Part shown: one piece after another, positions 31,828 to 33,019 of the stretch
Layout: every line of letters begins with the position of its first letter
How positions within the stretch are numbered: position 1 is the stretch's first letter
Origin: CAZIRO01 sp964541595
GTDB taxonomy: Bacteria > Acidobacteriota > HRBIN11
Length of the DNA stretch: 33,019 nucleotides
Direction of reading: 5' to 3'
NCBI GenBank assembly: GCA_964541595.1
Contig: CAZIRO010000010.1
Coordinates: forward strand, 1-33,019
Translations under genes and position numbers: made by a program
Notes under the pieces: model-generated
Database searches by the model: none
Told to the model about the DNA's origin: nothing
The model's input: only the letters and a program-made list of their open reading frames with translations

Positions 31828-32865
31828 ATGCGCGGGATACTGTGGACCGTTTTGCTGGTCGGACCGTTGCTGGTCGGACCGGGCGCCGGGAGCGAAACAC
31901 CGGGGCTGCAGGTCGTGATTCGCGGACCGGAACGGATGCATCTGCTGGACATGTGGCTGGGCGGTGGCGTGGGATTTGCGGGATGGCTGGTCAACCGGGA
32001 TGCGCGGGAATGGCAACTGGGCGTTGTGGTGCTGGGGCACTGGCGCCTGGTGGTGGAGGGTCCGCATGTCGACCCCCGGTGTGAGGACATCGGGGGGACG
32101 ATCGATGTCCGGTATGCCGGGTATCCCGGCATGCGTGTTCCGCCCGGAAGACATGAATGGACCCCACCATGGGGGTCCCTTCGACAGATTGTGGGACCGG
32201 GCAGGTATCGGGTGTGGGTGGAATACGATGGGACGTGGATCCCCCGGGAGGCAGGGGCGGCGTTCTACCGGGGGCGGTTGCGGTCAAACACAATCGAAGT
32301 ACAGGTATTGCCGGTGACCGGGGTGGACGCGGAGTTGATGGCGATGTGGCAGGAACAGCATCCGGGACGTCCTCTGTGTGCATTTCCGCTGGGGATGCAG
32401 CCCAATATTGCGGACCCGAAAGTGCTGCTGCGCGACTACCCCACCTCGCGGTATGCGGCATGGGTGGTGGTGCAGCAGCTGGGGATTGTCGGGTTCTGGA
32501 AAGGGGTTGGAAAGACCCGACAGGCGATTGCCCGGGATGCGCGCAGGCGGGCTGCGGGGTGTTATCGGTGGTACCGGTACCATACGGGCCGGGGTGATGC
32601 ACCCCACTGGGAGGCGGTGTATTTTCCGGACACGGCATGGACGCGCACGAGCGTGCGATGGCTGGAACGCATTCTGGCACTGCATGGCGATTTTCCCTAT
32701 CGGGAGGAGGTCCAGGCGTCGCTGGCGATGCGACTGCTGGCGCTGGGGCATTTGCAGCGGGGCATCGGGTTGTTGCGGGACCTGGCGCAGCATGCGCGCC
32801 AGCAGCGGATGCGACGGTGGGCAGGGGTGTTTCTGGCCACCTGGCAGCAGTGGATGGGCCAGTGA
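31828..32865 (+). CDS. Secreted partner protein of cassette 2
   Basis: A 345-residue exported protein with signal peptide MRGILWTVLLVGPLLVGPGAGS. It has the same layout as the 347-residue partner of cassette 1. A beta-rich half (GPGRYRVWVEYDG, LRSNTIEVQVLPVTGVDAE) is followed by a helical half beginning LLRDYPTSRYAAWVVVQQLGIVG. A similar C-terminal helical segment follows (LERILALHGDFPYREEV versus AERIMTLHPDFPYVERV in the first). The N-terminal halves are strongly diverged while the YPTSRYAAW junction is conserved. GGAGG six bases before ATG 31828, 11 bp after the cassette-2 stop, indicates coupling. The first in-frame start at 31777 overlaps the upstream frame and is rejected. Confidence 0.8.
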   Translation: MRGILWTVLLVGPLLVGPGAGSETPGLQVVIRGPERMHLLDMWLGGGVGFAGWLVNRDAREWQLGVVVLGHWRLVVEGPHVDPRCEDIGGTIDVRYAGYPGMRVPPGRHEWTPPWGSLRQIVGPGRYRVWVEYDGTWIPREAGAAFYRGRLRSNTIEVQVLPVTGVDAELMAMWQEQHPGRPLCAFPLGMQPNIADPKVLLRDYPTSRYAAWVVVQQLGIVGFWKGVGKTRQAIARDARRRAAGCYRWYRYHTGRGDAPHWEAVYFPDTAWTRTSVRWLERILALHGDFPYREEVQASLAMRLLALGHLQRGIGLLRDLAQHARQQRMRRWAGVFLATWQQWMGQ

Positions 32866-32871
32866 GAGAGC

Positions 32872-33019
32872 ATGGTGGGATGCTACCGGGCGGACCTGGG
32901 GGATGTCAACGAACCGTTCTTTGACGCCTTCACCATCGTCACGCGCCATCCTACCGGTGCGGGCGAAGGCGGTGTGCCTTACTACAGTCCTGCATCGGTA
33001 TACGTGATCGGGCACCGGT
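32872..33019 (+). CDS. Start of a third zincin cassette, cut by the window edge
   Basis: Open frame from ATG 32872 to the edge (49 codons), six bases after the previous stop. It enters the repeated module late and reads CYRADLGDVNEPFFDAFTIV followed by TRHPTGAGEGGVPY, then new sequence (YSPASVYVIGHR). It lacks a signal peptide and nearly all of the 450-bp block. No good ribosome site is seen, so it may be another partial cassette. Confidence 0.6.
   Translation, partial: MVGCYRADLGDVNEPFFDAFTIVTRHPTGAGEGGVPYYSPASVYVIGHR
32880..32982 (+). repeat. Direct repeat R3 (end of the module only)
   Basis: About 103 bp related to the last part of R1 and R2. The stretch from GAACCGTTCTTTGACG at 32911 through CATCCTACCGG is identical to R1 (28679-28725), including bases where R2 differs. 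R3 therefore matches R1 better than R2 there. Confidence 0.85.

Noticed and set aside
30242..31900. 552-residue reverse-strand frame across cassette 2
   Set aside because: Antisense shadow of the GC-rich zincin frame; its central part simply repeats the shadow at 27719-29146 because the DNA is duplicated.

Overview
The window is GC-rich, densely coded DNA from a Gram-negative (two-membrane) bacterium. It encodes the inner-membrane SecDF-YajC complex, two predicted outer-membrane beta-barrels ending in aromatic residues, a lipoprotein-type signal, LolCDE/MacB-like ABC components and MurA. FG-GAP/ASPIC proteins, FtsX-type permeases and large Cys-rich secreted zincins would suit Acidobacteriota or a similar uncultivated lineage. 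That is only a guess; no rRNA is present. A run of ten Ns inside folD shows the assembly is a draft.

Layout. 1-1924 (-): metG, running off the left edge. 2539-6439 (+): ammonium transporter amt, an unrecognised membrane-anchored protein and a porin-like barrel. 6494-9106 (-): murA followed by rocD. 9592-18452 (+): a seven-gene envelope operon with an FG-GAP/ASPIC protein, a sulfatase-fold lipoprotein, a small membrane protein, two FtsX-type ABC permeases, their ATPase and an outer-membrane barrel. 18466-19405: decayed remnants of a type I restriction-modification locus, followed by a hairpin-forming repeat. 19601-25782 (-): yajC-secD-secF-folD-SDR-isopropylmalate dehydrogenase-like operon. 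26246-33019 (+): a large secreted Cys-rich zincin, its secreted partner, then a headless second copy of the zincin C-terminus with its own partner, then the start of a third copy cut by the window edge.

Two things stand out. First, the right-hand 7 kb looks like an expression locus plus promoterless cassettes. A full-length secreted HExxH protein is followed by partial copies that share a 450-bp block with no mismatch, after which the metalloprotease ends diverge. Each complete copy is followed by a diverged secreted partner. The only recognisable promoter has an 11-T tract between its -35 and -10 boxes, so the locus could be both phase-variable and able to vary its C-terminus by recombination. 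This is a hypothesis drawn from sequence architecture.

Second, three related intergenic elements lie at three divergent gene pairs (metG/amt, murA/FG-GAP gene, yajC/zincin). They have terminal inverted repeats and an internal degenerate 7-bp tandem array. In the clearest copy a TTGACA box starts exactly 13 bp outside each end. A different heptad-phased inverted repeat lies at 11894-11989.
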